Positions 49,017 to 60,192 of a stretch of 64,000 bases of DNA are shown piece after piece (position 1 is the stretch's first letter; the number at the start of each line of letters is the position of its first letter). Below the pieces are notes generated by a model. That model made no database searches and was not told the origin of the DNA. It was given only the letters and a program-made list of their open reading frames with translations. The position numbers and the translations under genes are program-made. Source of the stretch: Cannabis sativa. Its lineage: Eukaryota; Streptophyta; Magnoliopsida; Rosales; Cannabaceae. Where the stretch lies: contig NC_083604.1 of assembly GCF_029168945.1 (NCBI RefSeq), positions 5,386,812-5,450,811 on the forward strand, given 5' to 3'.

Positions 49017-49296
49017 CATGGTATACTAACTTTTGCTATTTTTTTACAAAAATACTGCCAGGCGGTATTTTTTACTTTTTTACTGTATTTTTTTATAAGT
49101 TTCATACTGCAATATACTGTGTTAAGTTTTCACCGGTGTTCTACTAGTGTTTTACTAGTGTTCTACTGTTGTTTTGAGTTAAACTGCTTTGTGTTTTACT
49201 GGTGTTTTATAAAAATACAGTATTTTTGAAAAAAAATTCGTGTGACAGTATTTTTGTAAAAGTTAACCCAAATTCCAGTATTTTTGTAAGTTTCCC
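49017..49296. mobile_element. hAT-like MITE (GGGAAATTTAC family), copy 1
   Basis: Termini GGGAAATTTACATGG and TTTGTAAGTTTCCC, flanks TAGATATA and TAAATATA (7 of 8 match). Internal TACTGTATTTTTTTATAAG, repeated GTGTTCTACTAGTG. About 85 percent similar by eye to 51141-51430. Non-coding. Confidence 0.75.
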
Positions 49297-50279
49297 TAAA
49301 TATAAGAATTACAAAATAATTCATTAATAAAATTAGTATTGTCTTCTTCTTTTTATATTGTAACTCATTTTAGGATTTTTAAGATACCATTTTATTTCTT
49401 AAGTCTTTATTTTTAAAAATCTATCAAAATGACCCTATAAAAAAAATCTATTTAGGTACTATGTGGTAACTTTAAAACTTTTTAGTAATTTATAAGTCCG
49501 TTACTTATTCAAAATATGTTACATTACTTTTTTTTTTTTTTTTGTCTTTCATGTTAATTGTTAATGTTTAAAAAATTAATAATTATAATTAAATATGAAA
49601 AGTTACTATTGAGTAATAATATATATACATATAAAATGTTACCTTTAAGCTTATTATTTTTTTTATTTAAAAAAAGGCTTATTATTTTATGATGTTTAAG
49701 TTACTATTTGATACCTTTAAAAATTATTTTAGATTTATTGAAATTGTTTTATAAAATAACTATATAGACTTAAGAAGAATACAATTTAATAACTTTTAAA
49801 TGTTAAATAATAAAATAAATATTAATAACTTATAAATTGGCTGGTTTATTAAGTTTTGTTAAAAATTTAAAATTTAATTATTTTTTTATGTAATTAAATA
49901 GAAAAAGAAACTAAGAAGTTATACTTGTTTTCAATGATCTTGCTCGGTAAAAGCGACAAAATATATACTTCCTACATATTAAAATGTAAGTTGATATTGT
50001 ACAATTCTTGAGTCCAAATAATTAATAATGTGGCTGAAAAAGGTTTTTAAAGTTTTGAAAAAAAAAATAAAAAAAAAGAGGAAGAGAGAGAATGTGTGAA
50101 TAAATGGACGTTCAAAAAAGAAAGAAAAAAAAAAGAAGTGAATGATCTCTCGGTATTCCACCGGAGAATTAATAGATTATTATAAAATGATCGTTATTTT
50201 CCAATAATTAAATACTACCGGTCATTTGTATAAATAATTTTTTATTTTTGTTAGTGGGTGTAAATTCCCCTTTATAAAA
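49297..50279. other. AT-rich intergenic DNA
   Basis: No gene seen. Poly(T) and poly(A) tracts, and a purine-rich GAGGAAGAGAGAGAATG stretch near 50077. Confidence 0.4.
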
Positions 50280-50540
50280 TGCCCTTTCTTACACAAAAGT
50301 GAGTGGGCTTACTGTAGGAACAATAATAATAAGTGGGCCTATCCATGAAGGAGAGCTTAATTGGATCTGTTGAAAATGAAGGCCCATTTTCTGTAAAGCC
50401 CAATGTGGAAACCGAAGAGATGCTGTTTTCTAATTTTTCAGTCCCAAAAACGAAAGGACGCTTTCTGATTTCGTTGTCTCCATCCCATCCCATCCCATCT
50501 CATATCTCATATTCATATTAGTCTTTTAAAACCCTAAACA
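50280..50540. promoter_or_regulatory. Promoter-like stretch with site II elements and a telo-box
   Basis: TGGGCC at 50334, GGCCCA at 50381, AGCCCAAT at 50396 and TGGGCT at 50304 are followed by pyrimidine-rich CCCATCCCATCCCATC and AAACCCTAAAC at 50528. Site II plus telo-box is the typical core of promoters of plant ribosomal and other growth genes. No convincing ORF follows on either side, so it may be a relic or a captured promoter. A 62-codon ORF runs across it but looks accidental. Confidence 0.4.
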
Positions 50541-50704
50541 AATAACGCAGTTGTCTATATCTGGACCAACATCATCACCTACAAGATTTCAGAAAATGTC
50601 TATTTATATTTTCCATACAGCTTACCATCTACATTCATATAATTAATTTTTAAGTGTTTTCAATGCAACAAACAACTAAAAAGAAATATTAAAAAGAATC
50701 TATG

Positions 50705-50870
50705 TGTTTAGCACCATTTAAAATGTGATATTGTTATTGGTATAATTAAGTATTGAGTCTCATACACTTAAATGTGATATCGTTACTTATATAATTAAAT
50801 AATTAAGTATTTACTCTTATATAATTTAATTTGATAACTTTTTTGTAAAATATCACTAAATATTTATAAG
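50705..50870. mobile_element. Short MITE (GAGAAATGCTAAA family), diverged copy
   Basis: Shares TTTAGCACC, ATATTGTTATTGGTATAATT, AAGTATTGAGTCTCATA and ATATAATTTAATTTGATAAC with the family but the ends are lost. Confidence 0.45.
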
Positions 50871-51140
50871 TTACAACTTCCTCAAAATAATATTGTTTTA
50901 ATTTTTTTTTTTACATAAATACTTACTAATAATTATTTTTTATACTAATTATTCTTCGATATATTTTCGCACATTTTTTCTACAATTTAGTACATTTTTT
51001 TTTTGTTTTTATCAAAAAACTTAAATTTTATGTTATGTTTATTTATATTATATATATTTTTTTAAAATTTAATGTGACAATATTTATAATTAAAATAAAT
51101 TATATATTAAATAATAATGTGTGAAATTATAATTATAGTA

Positions 51141-51430
51141 GGGAAATTTATATGGTATACTAACTTTTGCTATTTTTTTACAAAAATACTGCCTGGCAGT
51201 ATTTTTTACTTTTTTACTGTGTTTTTTTATAAGTTTCATACTGGAGTATACTGTGTTAAGTTTTCACTGGTGTTCTACTGGTACTTTACTGGTGTTCTAT
51301 TGTTGTTTTGAGTTGTTCTGTTTTGTATTTTACTGGTGTTTCATAAAAACACAGTATTTTTGAAAAGATTTTTGTGTGACAGTATTTTTGTAAAAGTTAA
51401 CCTAAATTCCAGTATTATTGTAAGTTTCCC
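51141..51430. mobile_element. hAT-like MITE (GGGAAATTTAC family), copy 2
   Basis: Termini GGGAAATTTATATGG and TTGTAAGTTTCCC flanked by a perfect 8-bp duplication TTATAGTA (51133-51140 and 51431-51438), the hAT length. Non-coding. Confidence 0.85.
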
Positions 51431-51638
51431 TTATAGTATTTGTTAAGAGTGTTATATTATTGAAGTATTTTTAGAAGTAAAAGTACTAAAAATAATATAT
51501 AAAGAAAATAAAATAAAATATTATATTTTTAAATGTTACAAAATTTTTTAACATATTTAAAAATAATACTATTAAAAATATTTTAATATAATTTAATTTA
51601 ATAATTATTACAAAAAAAAATCGTTAATAATTTATAAT
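51431..51638. other. AT-rich spacer
   Basis: No gene seen. Confidence 0.4.
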
Positions 51639-51816
51639 AGAGAAATGTTAAAGGGCACTCTAGCACTTTCCTATGTTAGTATTGCTATTGGTCCAACTAA
51701 GTATCGGATCCTATATAGTTTAATATAATAGTTCTTAAGAAATATCATTAGCCAATCTTAACGTGACATGTCAAGAAAGCATTAGGCACTAATGGTGCCT
51801 AATAGCGCAATGCTTT
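51639..51816. mobile_element. Short MITE (GAGAAATGCTAAA family), copy 2
   Basis: AGAGAAATGTTAAAGGGCAC start, TATTGCTATTGGTCCAACTA, AACGTGACATGTC and AATAGCGCAATGCTT end. Confidence 0.65.
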
Positions 51817-52562
51817 ACAATATTTGATAGTGGTGTTAGATAATCTCTAATGTACGTTAGCCAATCCTACTTTTAGAAGTTCTATGATCAGTACCATGGT
51901 CGGCCATTTTCGCTTATTACTTTCTCATCATCCATAATATATACATACATACATATATATTATTATATATACTTTGACCTAACTAGCTTATTAATTACTT
52001 TCTCAGTACCATGTCTTTTGCTATATAGTATATATAGTTTGACTTAGGTTGCTTATTTTCCCATTCAATATATATATTATACAATTAATTAGTTTATATA
52101 TACAACCAGAGATGAACAGGGTTAATTATATGAATCACATGACTCGTAATTTAAAGAGAATAGTGTTATTTTTCACGTTGGCGCCTTTGGGGAGAAACAC
52201 GATTATAGTTCACCCACCAAATTTACTAATTAATTAATAACAAATAATTATATAGAACCATACAGAACAAAGACATTTCAGTTGTGAAACATTGTTATTT
52301 GATACTAATAGTTTTCCTTTATTTGGGATAAGCTAAGTGCTCCAAAACAAAAATTTATTACTTAGTTTGCTTGTTGGAAGAGACTCTAAACCAGAGATCG
52401 TTTGTTCAAGTTTGACTTAATCACTAATGGTAATTGTTTATTAGTTTTGTGAGAGGAGTTGGAGACACACTGCCATCTCTTCTTCGGGTGTAGGTATACA
52501 GTACATAAATTCTTGTGAAAGGTTTGTGATTTGGCTGGGTTAAATACCCATTAAAATGATTT
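51817..52562. other. Intergenic, no gene seen
   Basis: AT-rich with short TATATA runs. No domain-bearing ORF. Ends at the TTT duplication of the next element. Confidence 0.4.
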
Positions 52563-52901
52563 CACTACAAGAAATGTCACTTTTACCAGCACAGTTTGCT
52601 ACTGCGCTGGTAAAAATAACTTTTACCAGCGCATTTCGCAAACTGCGCTGGCAAAGAGATCAAAGTTTTACCAGCGTATATTTGCAGTGGCTAAAATCTT
52701 ACTTTTACCAGCACATTTACGCGTTGGGAAAAGTCTTTTTTGTCAGCACTTTTTATTTTATGCTGGCAAAAGTTCTAATACCAACATTGATTTGCCGACC
52801 CCCTTTTGCCAACACATCATAGGTAAATTCTATTTTACCAGCGCAACACCAACTTTTGCCAGCATAAAAATGTGCTGGCAAAAGTAACATTTCTTGTAGT
52901 G
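52563..52901. mobile_element. CACTA-type MITE with TTTTACCAGCGC sub-repeats
   Basis: Termini CACTACAAGAAATGTCACTT and its inverse AACATTTCTTGTAGTG. Perfect 3-bp duplication TTT (52560-52562, 52902-52904). The interior is made of alternating direct and inverted units of TTTTACCAGCGC / GCGCTGGTAAAA. GC content is well above that of its surroundings. Open frames through it (up to 88 codons) only reflect the repeats. Confidence 0.85.
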
Positions 52902-53053
52902 TTTAGATAGCTGCCTGATTGGAAGTGTAGAAGAACGAGATGTAAGTGTGGAGTCTATAGTTTTGAATGCTTTGGTTTACAATATTTAAAAGGCTAGGAA
53001 TAATACCTTTTGGAATAGCCAAATATATATTGTACTTTTTATTGTAAATAGAA

Positions 53054-53492
53054 GGGTAATTAGTGGCATAAGTACCTAAAGTTTAAGGTTTGTAAGCGGC
53101 ATGAATCCAAAGATTTTTTTAGTGGCATAAATATTTAATATTTATAAAACTGTAATTTTCTTCTAGTTTCATTAGTACAGTCTCTGTTATTATTCTAAAC
53201 AGGGCACATATAAGACTCAGATTCTAGATTATTTAGTTTGGACAGAAATATGTAGTATCATTTGCTTTTAAATCTTTTTTTAATATATAAATTTAAAACG
53301 GAACTTGTATTGACGAAAATAGAGAAAAATTACAATTTTATAAACATTAGGTACTTATGCCGCTAAAAAAAATCATTAAGCTTATACCGTTTATAAACTC
53401 TAAACTTTAGGACTTATGCCGCTAAAAAAAATCATTAAGCTTATGCCGTTTATAAACTCTAAACTTTAAGTACTTATGCCGCTATTTACGTT
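53054..53492. mobile_element. hAT-like MITE (GTGGCATAAGTAC family), copy 1
   Basis: Starts GGGTAATTAGTGGCATAAGT and ends TTATGCCGCTATTTACGTT, with a perfect 8-bp duplication AAATAGAA (53046-53053, 53493-53500). A unit of about 58 bp near the right end (ACTTATGCCGCTAAAAAAAA) is tandemly duplicated. Same family as 56164-56543. Non-coding. Confidence 0.8.
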
Positions 53493-53500
53493 AAATAGAA

Positions 53501-54298
53501 TTCAAAAATAATTTTGTACAAAACTTTCTCATTTTGAAAGAGAGAAAGCTAGTATTATTCTTATCATTTGATATTGATTGGTTCAATAATTTAAATACTA
53601 GTTATGCCTTGAATTGTAATCAAGTATAAAATTTAATTTGCAATAAAAGTTTTACTAAAAAAGGCTTAGTCTTTTAGCATTTCTCTTATCATTTGGGGTA
53701 CTAATTATTCTTTAATAATAATAATAATAATAATATCACTGCTACAATATTACAGATGTATTTTTTTTTTTCGAAAAGAATGCATGCAGCTAGCCTTAAT
53801 TTTCTCTCGCACGCCTACCTCCTCTTTTTCGATCTCCATGCATGATTGGCCCATGCACATATATTCGATCTCCACACTCTTCTCATTCTCATATATAATA
53901 ATTAAAATTAATGCTTATATATATAAATACATTATCTAATTAATTAGTTTTGCATATGTTAGTAAAAATAAAAATGTTTTTTTAATTATATACACATATA
54001 ACAAAGTCAACTGTTGCACGGGCAGCCGCAATATTAAGACCTATAGTAAAGACATATATATGTGAATAGTGGCTCGTTGAGTGGTGGTACCCTAACCCTA
54101 CCTATATAGCTACATGTAATTAGCACTGCCTATGCCCTATAGAGGCTAGAAATTAAACAAAGAGAGATGTAGAGATGTGGATAGTTAAGAAAAGGGGTTT
54201 GGCTTTTTGAGCTTTTGGAACTTGAACGTACACAAATTGGGAGGAGTGAGATGAGAGTCCTAGGGTATAAATTAAGGTGAAAAAGACAAATTGATATA
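53501..54298. other. Intergenic, no gene seen
   Basis: AT-rich, with an (ATA)n run near 53717, GCATGCAG near 53782 and CATGCATG near 53837. No coding or RNA gene. Confidence 0.4.
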
Positions 54299-54832
54299 GG
54301 AGAATTGCTAAAAAGTACATTAGCACTCTCTCGGGTATTATATTACTATTAGTATAATTAAATAGTAAGTATCATATAATTTAAGAAAATAGCTTTTAGA
54401 AAATACCACTAACTAATCATGAGATGCTATCGATAAAAGATACTAGGTACTACTGGTGTCCAATAACAATGCTCTTAATATAGAGTGCATTACTATTAAA
54501 CACCAGTAATACTCAGTACCTTTTATAAGTATCACCTTACAATTGGTTAGTAATATTCTCGAAAGTTATTTTATTAAATTATATAAGGATCTGCTACTTA
54601 ATTACACCAATAACGATATTATACTATGAAAGTACTAGGTACTAGAGTACCTTCTAACAATTCTCTAATATATATAGAGAAATGCTGGAGGACACTAGTG
54701 GTGTTTAGAACTAAGTACGTATCGAGTCCCACATAATTTAATATAATAACTTTTAAAGAGTATCGCTAGTCAATCGCAACGCGACATGTCGATAAGGTAC
54801 TTGGCACCAATACCTAATACCAATGCTAGCTC
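54299..54832. mobile_element. Three adjacent copies of the short GAGAAATGCTAAA MITE
   Basis: About 54299-54478 (forward), 54480-54668 (inverted) and 54675-54832 (forward). The first two form a head-to-head inverted pair able to fold into a hairpin of about 180 bp. Shared blocks are ATATAATTTA, AACGCGACATGTC and GGTACTAGGTAC. Confidence 0.6.
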
Positions 54833-56068
54833 ATATATATATTATGTATTTAGGTATAAGATCACACGTGGCGCATGATTGGTGGTGCATGAACTTCTTT
54901 AGAAATGAATGTAGTACTGACAGTGTGTATCTCCAAAGAAAGCAACGTGTCATTATTATTACTATATATATGCTTAATTTGAGCATAAAGTAAAAACCGA
55001 CATTGGCATAAATTTACAGCTAAGACGCTTAAATTAGAACCCATTTTCTCTACTTCCATTTTCTTTCTTTTTAATTTTAATTTTAATTTCGTCAGTAAAA
55101 AGAACAAAACAAAATTATAAATATGTTACGTGTGTTATAGAGTTTATATATTATTATGTTGGGAACCAACCAGCCAAGAATATATTTAATTAAAATTAGA
55201 AAATTAAATATAAATAAAGCTGCATGCAATGCATGCATGTCTTATATATATATTATACACACATAAGTTAATATGTACGGACAATATATTATTAATTATC
55301 TGCATCCCTTGTCTATTAAAATTCTGTACCAAAGAACTTTCCAAATATTAATAAGATTATTAATAAAATTATTATAATAGCTAGCTTAGCTTCTTCTACT
55401 AGAAAAGAGAAAAGGAAAAATAGGACCACTTATATTAGCTATAGTTTGCAGGTTTTTGTTGGACCTTGTCATCAACAGCTATAAATATATACTCTTTTTT
55501 TTTTTATCTAAAGATACATTACATATTTACATGAGTACGTTATCGACAGTAAGTAATTAATATATAACATTTATATATATATAAAAAAGAAAACCATTTT
55601 AATTTTCTCCACGCTCTACTTAATTAATTAAAATAATGTAGATATTATTGGTTAAAATTATTTCACAAATATAGACAAGCAATTACATTACAGTTGTCGT
55701 TAAACAACAAGAAATTATCTATTTTGGTGTTTAATTATATATGGAAAATTTACATTTAGGGAAATTTAAAGGGTGGCATATATTATACATAAAAGTGTTT
55801 GTCAGATGAAGATAATGATAATGGATTCTATTTAATTAAATATTATTACTGCCATGCATGCATGCATGCAATCAATATATATATAGATAGAGATAGAGAG
55901 ATATATATAAGCATGCATGCATGATAAAGCAGGGATTTATGGATTAGGAGAGTTTAATTATATTAATTAATGAGATGATCAGAGAGGGGTCATATATATG
56001 TCCTTTTAAAAAAGCAGAGTTTGGGCAGAAGGAGACAAATTAATTAAAAGGGTAAATAATAAGTAATC
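54833..56068. other. Intergenic with RY (CATGCATG) repeats
   Basis: No gene. GCATGCAATGCATGCATG near 55222, CATGCATGCATGCATGCA near 55853 and GCATGCATGCATG near 55911 are dense RY motifs. One ACACGTGGC G-box lies near 54866. This could be a distal regulatory region, or simple-sequence drift. Confidence 0.35.
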
Positions 56069-56644
56069 AGAAATGCTAAAGGTACTGATGGTTCCTAACA
56101 CCCTCGATCATATGTGAATATCGCTATTGATCCAACTAAGTATTGGATCTCATATAATTTAATAGGGTAAATAGCGGTATAAGTACTTAAAGTTTTGATT
56201 TGTAAGTGGCATAAAACCCAATAATTTTTTTTAGTGGTATAAATACCCATTGTTTGTAAAACTGTAATTTTTCTCTATTTTCGTCAGTACAAGCTCCGTT
56301 TTAAATTTATTAAAAAATGATTTGGAAGTAACTGTACTACATATATTTTTCGTCCAGACCAAATAATTTAAAATTTGGGTCTTATATGTGTCTTGTTTAA
56401 AAAAATAACAAAGTCTGTATTGATGAAACTAGAAGAAAATTATAGTTTTATAAACATTGAGTACTTATGCCATTAAAAAAAATCATTGGGTTTATGCTGC
56501 TTACAAACTTAAAACTTTGGGTACTTATGTCACTATTTACCCTAATTTAATATAATAGTTTTAGGGAAGTATCGCTAGTCAATATTCACAACGCGACATA
56601 TCGAAAAGGTGCTAAGCACTACTGATGGTTAATAGCGATCCTCA
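56069..56644. mobile_element. Short MITE (GAGAAATGCTAAA family) interrupted by a hAT-like MITE
   Basis: The outer element reads AGAAATGCTAAAGGTACTG to ATATAATTT, then resumes AATATAATAG to AATAGCGATCCTCAT. The interruption is 56164-56543. Confidence 0.7.
56164..56543. mobile_element. hAT-like MITE (GTGGCATAAGTAC family), copy 2
   Basis: Termini AGGGTAAATAGCGGTATAAG and CTTATGTCACTATTTACCCT are near-perfect inverted repeats. AATTTAAT on both sides (56156-56163, 56544-56551). Inserted in the TTTAAT centre of the short MITE. Non-coding. Confidence 0.85.
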
Positions 56645-57527
56645 TAAGTATTAAGTCATATATATATATTGCTTAATTAATGAGGCTGCAGAGGCTTTAT
56701 TGGCGGGGGTTTCAGTGGTAATAACATACATACATATATGTGATTAATTTAGACAGAAATATATACCATTATTATTTATAATATAATAGAAAGCAACAAT
56801 ATTATTTGAAATTAAAGAGAGAGAAATCTTGATGTTGTTTGGGTAGACAAAATTGATCAGGAATTGTCTGTCACAACTGTGAGTTTGCAGTCACATTTTA
56901 TATTTTCACAGAAAGTTGTACATCATGATCCACGCATTAAATTAGTTTTATAATTAATTACTTTGTATATATAGGTTTCTTTTTTTTTTAACATGATACA
57001 AATATTATTTATAACATGCACTCGATTAATTGCAGGTTTTTTTTATTTTTATTATGTTTTTTTGGTTGAGAATGCTTGCTATTAGGTTACTTTGATACTA
57101 TGCCTCCAAGTTCCAATTAATTGTGTTAATTAAAAGATATATAATGTATTTATTTATATGAATACTATAAGAGTTGTTTGGTAAAAAAAATTTATCAGTT
57201 TCTCCATTCTAAGAAAGTTTTTTATTTTTTTTTTTCATAATGTAATTGTTTAAGAATATTATTTATAAATTTTTAGAAAATTATTTTACAAATACTACAA
57301 ATAAATTCAAACAGTTGTTTATTATGCATATAAAAAAGTACTTAAAATAAAATATTTGAACTAAATTTTTGATATGGTAAACTATATATACAGAATTTTC
57401 TAAAATTTTATTGTTGAACCTGAATAACTAAACAGATCATAGAGAGTGTCAAAATATCCCTTTTGATCGTGTACTACATCTTTTCTTTTCATAGATTATA
57501 CCAATATACTTCTTTTGATATTCTCTC
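56645..57527. other. Intergenic, no gene seen
   Basis: AT-rich. No recognisable gene or delimited repeat. Confidence 0.4.
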
Positions 57528-57856
57528 TCTGTAAAAAAAAAAAATTACATTTAGTAATAATTTTTTAGTCACATTATAATTTTTTTTTGTAATTAAATGT
57601 AACATTTAGTCACAATAAAAATTACTTATGACTAAAATATATTATTTACATACAAGTTGTCACTAATTTAATTTTAGTCACAACAAATATTATGACTAAA
57701 AAAGTACATTTAGTCATAACAAATTGTGATTTTTGTAACTAATACATTTAGTCATAGATATTTTAATCACAATATAAAAATATTTATTTATAATTAGTCA
57801 CAGCTTTTTCATTTTTAGTCACAAGTTTTATTACTAAAAGTAAGACTTTTTGTATC
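57528..57856. mobile_element. Degraded CACTA-type MITE (relative of 2841-3170)
   Basis: The same TTAGTCACAA / TTGTGACTAA palindromic units as the 2841 element. Termini decayed (CTCTGTAAAAAA; ACTTTTTGTATC). Non-coding. Confidence 0.55.
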
Positions 57857-57879
57857 ATCTTAAAACAGTGTTATTTCAG

Positions 57880-58582
57880 TAAGCCCCTATTTGTTTCAAC
57901 ATTCAAATGAGCTTTTTCGTATATCTCTTTTCATGATCATGTATTCTAGTTATTTAGGACCACGTATACAATTTTAGAAAATTCAGAATACTACTTTACA
58001 ATCGAAAATAAAATTCAAACAATTGCTTACCACGTATATAATAAGAAAAAATAGTCACGTGTGAAATTTATTTTTGAATCCTAAATAATTATAATGTACA
58101 AGATTATAAAAATAATTTAAAATGAAAAATTCTCCCAAATGCGAAAATAAATAAAAAATCTACTATTTTGATATTAAAAAAGTGTACGATATATATATAT
58201 ATAAACTTACCCTGCAAAATATTATAATATAATTATATATTGGAGGTATCCTTTACGAGTTTATAGAAAAAGATAATTAAAAAGGATACGCTCTCCTTCA
58301 TGTAAAATAATGAAATAGATACTTCGATTCTACAATGAAGTACTCTATAAATGAGTGCATTTAACATTTTATTTTTATATATATTTTTAATATTCAAATA
58401 GTTTTAATTATACTAACAAGATTTAAGAAATTAAAATAATTTATAATACAGAAAATTAAAGTTTAAAACAGTCTATTTCATTCATATATAAATAAAAAAA
58501 TACTAGTATAATAAATTATTTAAATTTTATTTTTAATACGTTAAATTATTCTAATTTTATTGAACTTAAATAATATACATAT
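57880..58582. repeat. Degraded relatives of the 4967-5386 MITE
   Basis: 57950-58110 shares TTATTTAGGACCACGTATA and AATAGTCACGTGTG-like blocks. 58333-58365 has GATTCTACAATGAAGTACTC. The copia LTR starts at 58583 and probably truncates the second copy. No gene. Confidence 0.4.
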
Positions 58583-59094
58583 TGTATATATTAGAATATT
58601 TTATATATGGAAATTATTTTCTAATTAAGGAAATGATTTTCTATTTAAGGAAATAAATAAATAATTGATTTTCTGATAAATGAATATTTTATATTCATTA
58701 AATCTGGACAAAATCAATTATGTAATATTCTATATATGGTCAGATTTCTATATTCATTACCTGATTTCGATTTCGAATTAATTGTCAAAATATTCGACAA
58801 TTAATGTGGTACGTATACCGATGGAGTATCTCACCTATAAATATAGGGTCTCGGTCCCCGAGCTACTCACTCATTCTGAATTCATTCAGCAAATTCCATC
58901 TAAAGAGAGTTGAGAGAGCGAGGAAGCCCGAACTCCAATACTGAAGCTATCGCAGGGATTGAAGCTCAAAGATCAATGGCTGGAGGTACATCGATCCTTT
59001 CATTGCATATATTATTGATATGATTTCATTTTATTTTCCGCATTTCATATCATTGTATATGCTATATTATATACACTATATATATAGTCTAACA
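58583..59094 (+). mobile_element. 5' LTR of a Ty1/copia retrotransposon
   Basis: Starts TGTATATATTAGAATATT and ends TAGTCTAACA, about 512 bp. A promoter TATAAATATAGGG at about 58836 starts R. The initiator-tRNA primer-binding site TGGTATCAGAGCGG begins two bases after the LTR (59096). ATGGCTGGAG at 58976, inside the LTR, is followed by a splice donor GTACAT. The 3' LTR lies beyond the window. Confidence 0.75.
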
Positions 59095-60156
59095 GTTGGT
59101 ATCAGAGCGGATTTATCTCTGCCTTGATTTTATTTGAGTTTCATATATATATATACATACATATACTGTTCATATATATACATATTTGTTTTCGGTTCTG
59201 TATATATATATATTTATATTCATACCATTTATATTATATATACTTTTTAATCAGTATATGCATATATATATATATATTTTATTGTTCATATATACATATA
59301 TATTATATACTCATACATTCGTACGTGTATATATATATATTTTATATGTATATATGTTTATATATATATTGTATATTATATATATGTTTTGTCACATAAT
59401 AATAATCATAATATTCATTTTTTTTTATTATGTGATATATACATGCATATATATATATACATGCGTATATATATCGGTCCATGTTTTTGTTTTTTCCTTT
59501 TTTCATTTTTCGGTGTTTATTTCGAATTCTATATACATTACTATATTCGTATAGTATTATAGATCGATCTAAGCATTGAAAATTCATTGAAAAACTTAAA
59601 GATGGAAAAAATTTTCAGTTAAAACTTTTTCGGACCCGATTAGTTTCGTGATATTAAAGTATATATTTTTTCGTGTTTTCGTGCATAAAATCTATGTGGA
59701 TCTCTTTATTATTTGATTTAGAACATTTTAGATTTGAAAACACGCAATTTGGTCGTCGGAAACGCAATTTCCGATCGGGTTTGGGTCGGGTTCGACGGAC
59801 CCGCGTGCAGAAAAACGGGTCAAAATCGACCCGGTTCGCTGAAGAAGACGACGCAAAACGACATGTCGTTTGGAGAAAACGACGTGTCGTTTGGCGTAAA
59901 ACGACGTGTCGTTTGAATGGCACATTGCAGCTGTCGTTGTTGAAAAACGACATGTCGTTTTTCACATTGTGGAAAACGACATGTCGTTCATACTCTTGTG
60001 AATCAGCCCTGCATTGAAAAAACGACGTGTCGTTTTTCTGTTAGGGAAAACGACGTGTCGTTTTCTTCTTCATTTTCAGCCCTTCAAATTTTGGAAAAAC
60101 GACGTGTCGTTTTGCTCTTTGCAAAAACGACATGTCGTTTGGCAGTATGGATTTTT

Positions 60157-60192
<36 letters not shown>

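Noticed and set aside
52556..52887. ORFs of 66-88 codons
   Set aside because: They lie inside the CACTA MITE and reflect its sub-repeats.
59124..59554. ORFs of about 90-120 codons rich in Tyr and Ile
   Set aside because: They are translations of TATATA-type simple sequence in the copia leader.
59856..60140. CRISPR-like array
   Set aside because: The repeats are short palindromes with spacers of 5 to 33 bp in a eukaryotic retrotransposon leader, and no cas genes are present.
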